Shown here: piece after piece, positions 5,275-5,730 of the stretch
Numbering within the stretch: the first letter of the stretch is position 1
Layout of the letters: each line of letters starts with the position of its first letter
From: Aliarcobacter sp.
GTDB lineage: Bacteria; Campylobacterota; Campylobacteria; Campylobacterales; Arcobacteraceae
NCBI GenBank assembly: GCA_023268955.1
Contig: JALRJW010000147.1
Coordinates: forward strand, 1 to 5,730
DNA length: 5,730 bases
Direction of reading: 5' to 3'
Translations under genes and position numbers: made by a program
Notes under the pieces: generated by a model
What the model was told of the DNA's origin: nothing
What the model saw: the letters and a program-made list of their open reading frames with translations, nothing else
The model's database searches: none

Positions 5275-5730
5275 ATGTATATATTTTCCGAAGAAGAAAC
5301 AAAAAATTATTCAAGTTTTGCACCAATTTTGAAGTGGTGGCTCATTTTTTGCGTGACACTCATAAGTTTTTTCAGTGCATCTTACTTTTTTTCTTTGCAC
5401 TTGCACTTGTGGGAGTCAGATGCTACAAAAATTTCTTTCATTATTCTGACAGTTTTTGTTTTTTCTTCAGCGTGGGTTGGAAAAATCACTTACGATGGAC
5501 AGGGTAACCAAAATGTTGGATGGTTTATCGCAGAAAGTTTACTTGGTTTGGGAATGATTGGGACAGTGACAGGTTTTTTGCTGATGTTGGGAAGCGCATT
5601 TGAAAATATTGACGTATCCAACACAGAAACTTTACAAAATGCTCTAACGCAGATGGCTTTAGGAATGTCTACTGCTCTTTATACCACACTTATTGGATTA
5701 ATTTGCTCATTAATACTGAAAATACAGTTA
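5275..5730 (+). CDS. MotA/TolQ/ExbB-type proton channel protein, N-terminal part
   Basis: The frame is open from the ATG at 5275 to the window end (152 codons, no stop), so the C-terminus is missing. Four hydrophobic segments are visible at about residues 21-41, 52-68, 83-106 and 127-148. The last two carry family features: GLGMIGTVTGFLLML at 91-105, matching the GxxGTVxG motif, and MSTALYTTLIGLICS at 131-145, matching ALxxTxxGL. Thr97 and Thr138 line up with the conserved pore threonines of ExbB/TolQ. Such proteins form proton-driven stator channels with a single-helix partner (MotB, TolR, ExbD or an OmpA-like protein) and power flagella, envelope or uptake machines, or defence systems such as Zorya. 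Which one applies cannot be decided without the C-terminus and the next gene. The start follows the prs stop by three bases, with GAG at 5266-5268 as a possible ribosome-binding site. At about 35% GC it differs from the genes to its left. Confidence 0.8.
   Translation, partial: MYIFSEEETKNYSSFAPILKWWLIFCVTLISFFSASYFFSLHLHLWESDATKISFIILTVFVFSSAWVGKITYDGQGNQNVGWFIAESLLGLGMIGTVTGFLLMLGSAFENIDVSNTETLQNALTQMALGMSTALYTTLIGLICSLILKIQL

Noticed and set aside
5138..5326. Minus-strand ORF of 62 codons across the junction
   Set aside because: It spans the chimeric join and opposes the prs tail and channel gene; no recognisable protein features.
1..5730. tRNA, rRNA, CRISPR array, insertion sequence or attachment-site duplication
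   Set aside because: No cloverleaf, conserved rRNA segment, regularly spaced direct repeats, transposase motifs or flanking duplications were seen by eye on either strand.

Overview
The window is about 5.7 kb of AT-rich DNA (roughly 20-28% GC over most of its length). The gene content, the A/T-biased codons and the style of the proteins suggest a Campylobacterota bacterium, most likely an Arcobacter-type genome. This assignment is an inference from composition and protein recognition, not from a search.

Left part, plus strand (1-1738). The 3' end of an RND/MMPL-family membrane transporter overlaps, by ATGA, a complete LOG-family lysine-decarboxylase-like gene. A 223-bp gap follows. It holds a TATAAT box, a 5' hairpin that begins exactly where transcription from that box would start, two C/U-rich CTCTCC motifs and a GC-rich hairpin terminator. 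Together these look like an undescribed small RNA of about 105 nt, or a structured leader. Then comes a HAD-superfamily (subfamily IA) phosphatase-like gene. A perfect 14-bp stem-loop terminator separates it from the convergent minus-strand genes.

Middle part, minus strand (1785-4237). Read in their own direction, the genes are a small 94-aa conserved-looking protein, a 116-bp gap, then a tight three-gene operon. The operon encodes a 394-aa single-pass membrane protein, a 100-aa single-pass membrane protein (TTG start, in the same frame as its upstream neighbour and separated from it by a TAG stop), and a TlpA/ResA-like periplasmic thioredoxin lipoprotein with a CPPC motif. The two membrane proteins are not recognised. 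Their linkage to the thioredoxin suggests a shared envelope role.

Right part, plus strand (4303-5730). An endonuclease/exonuclease/phosphatase (EEP) family gene starts normally, but it stops resembling that family at residue 294, before the conserved C-terminal SDH motif. From base 5185 the reading frame continues into 28 codons that match the C-terminus of ribose-phosphate pyrophosphokinase (Prs). Three bases after its stop a MotA/TolQ/ExbB-type proton-channel gene begins and runs off the window. GC content rises sharply at the same point, from about 18% in the 84 bases before to about 40% in the 84 bases after, and about 35% over the channel gene. Bases 5179-5184 are a run of six A. The simplest reading is a chimeric join between two unrelated DNAs. 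This could be an assembly or library artefact, or a real recombination boundary. It is the most important caveat for anyone using this window.
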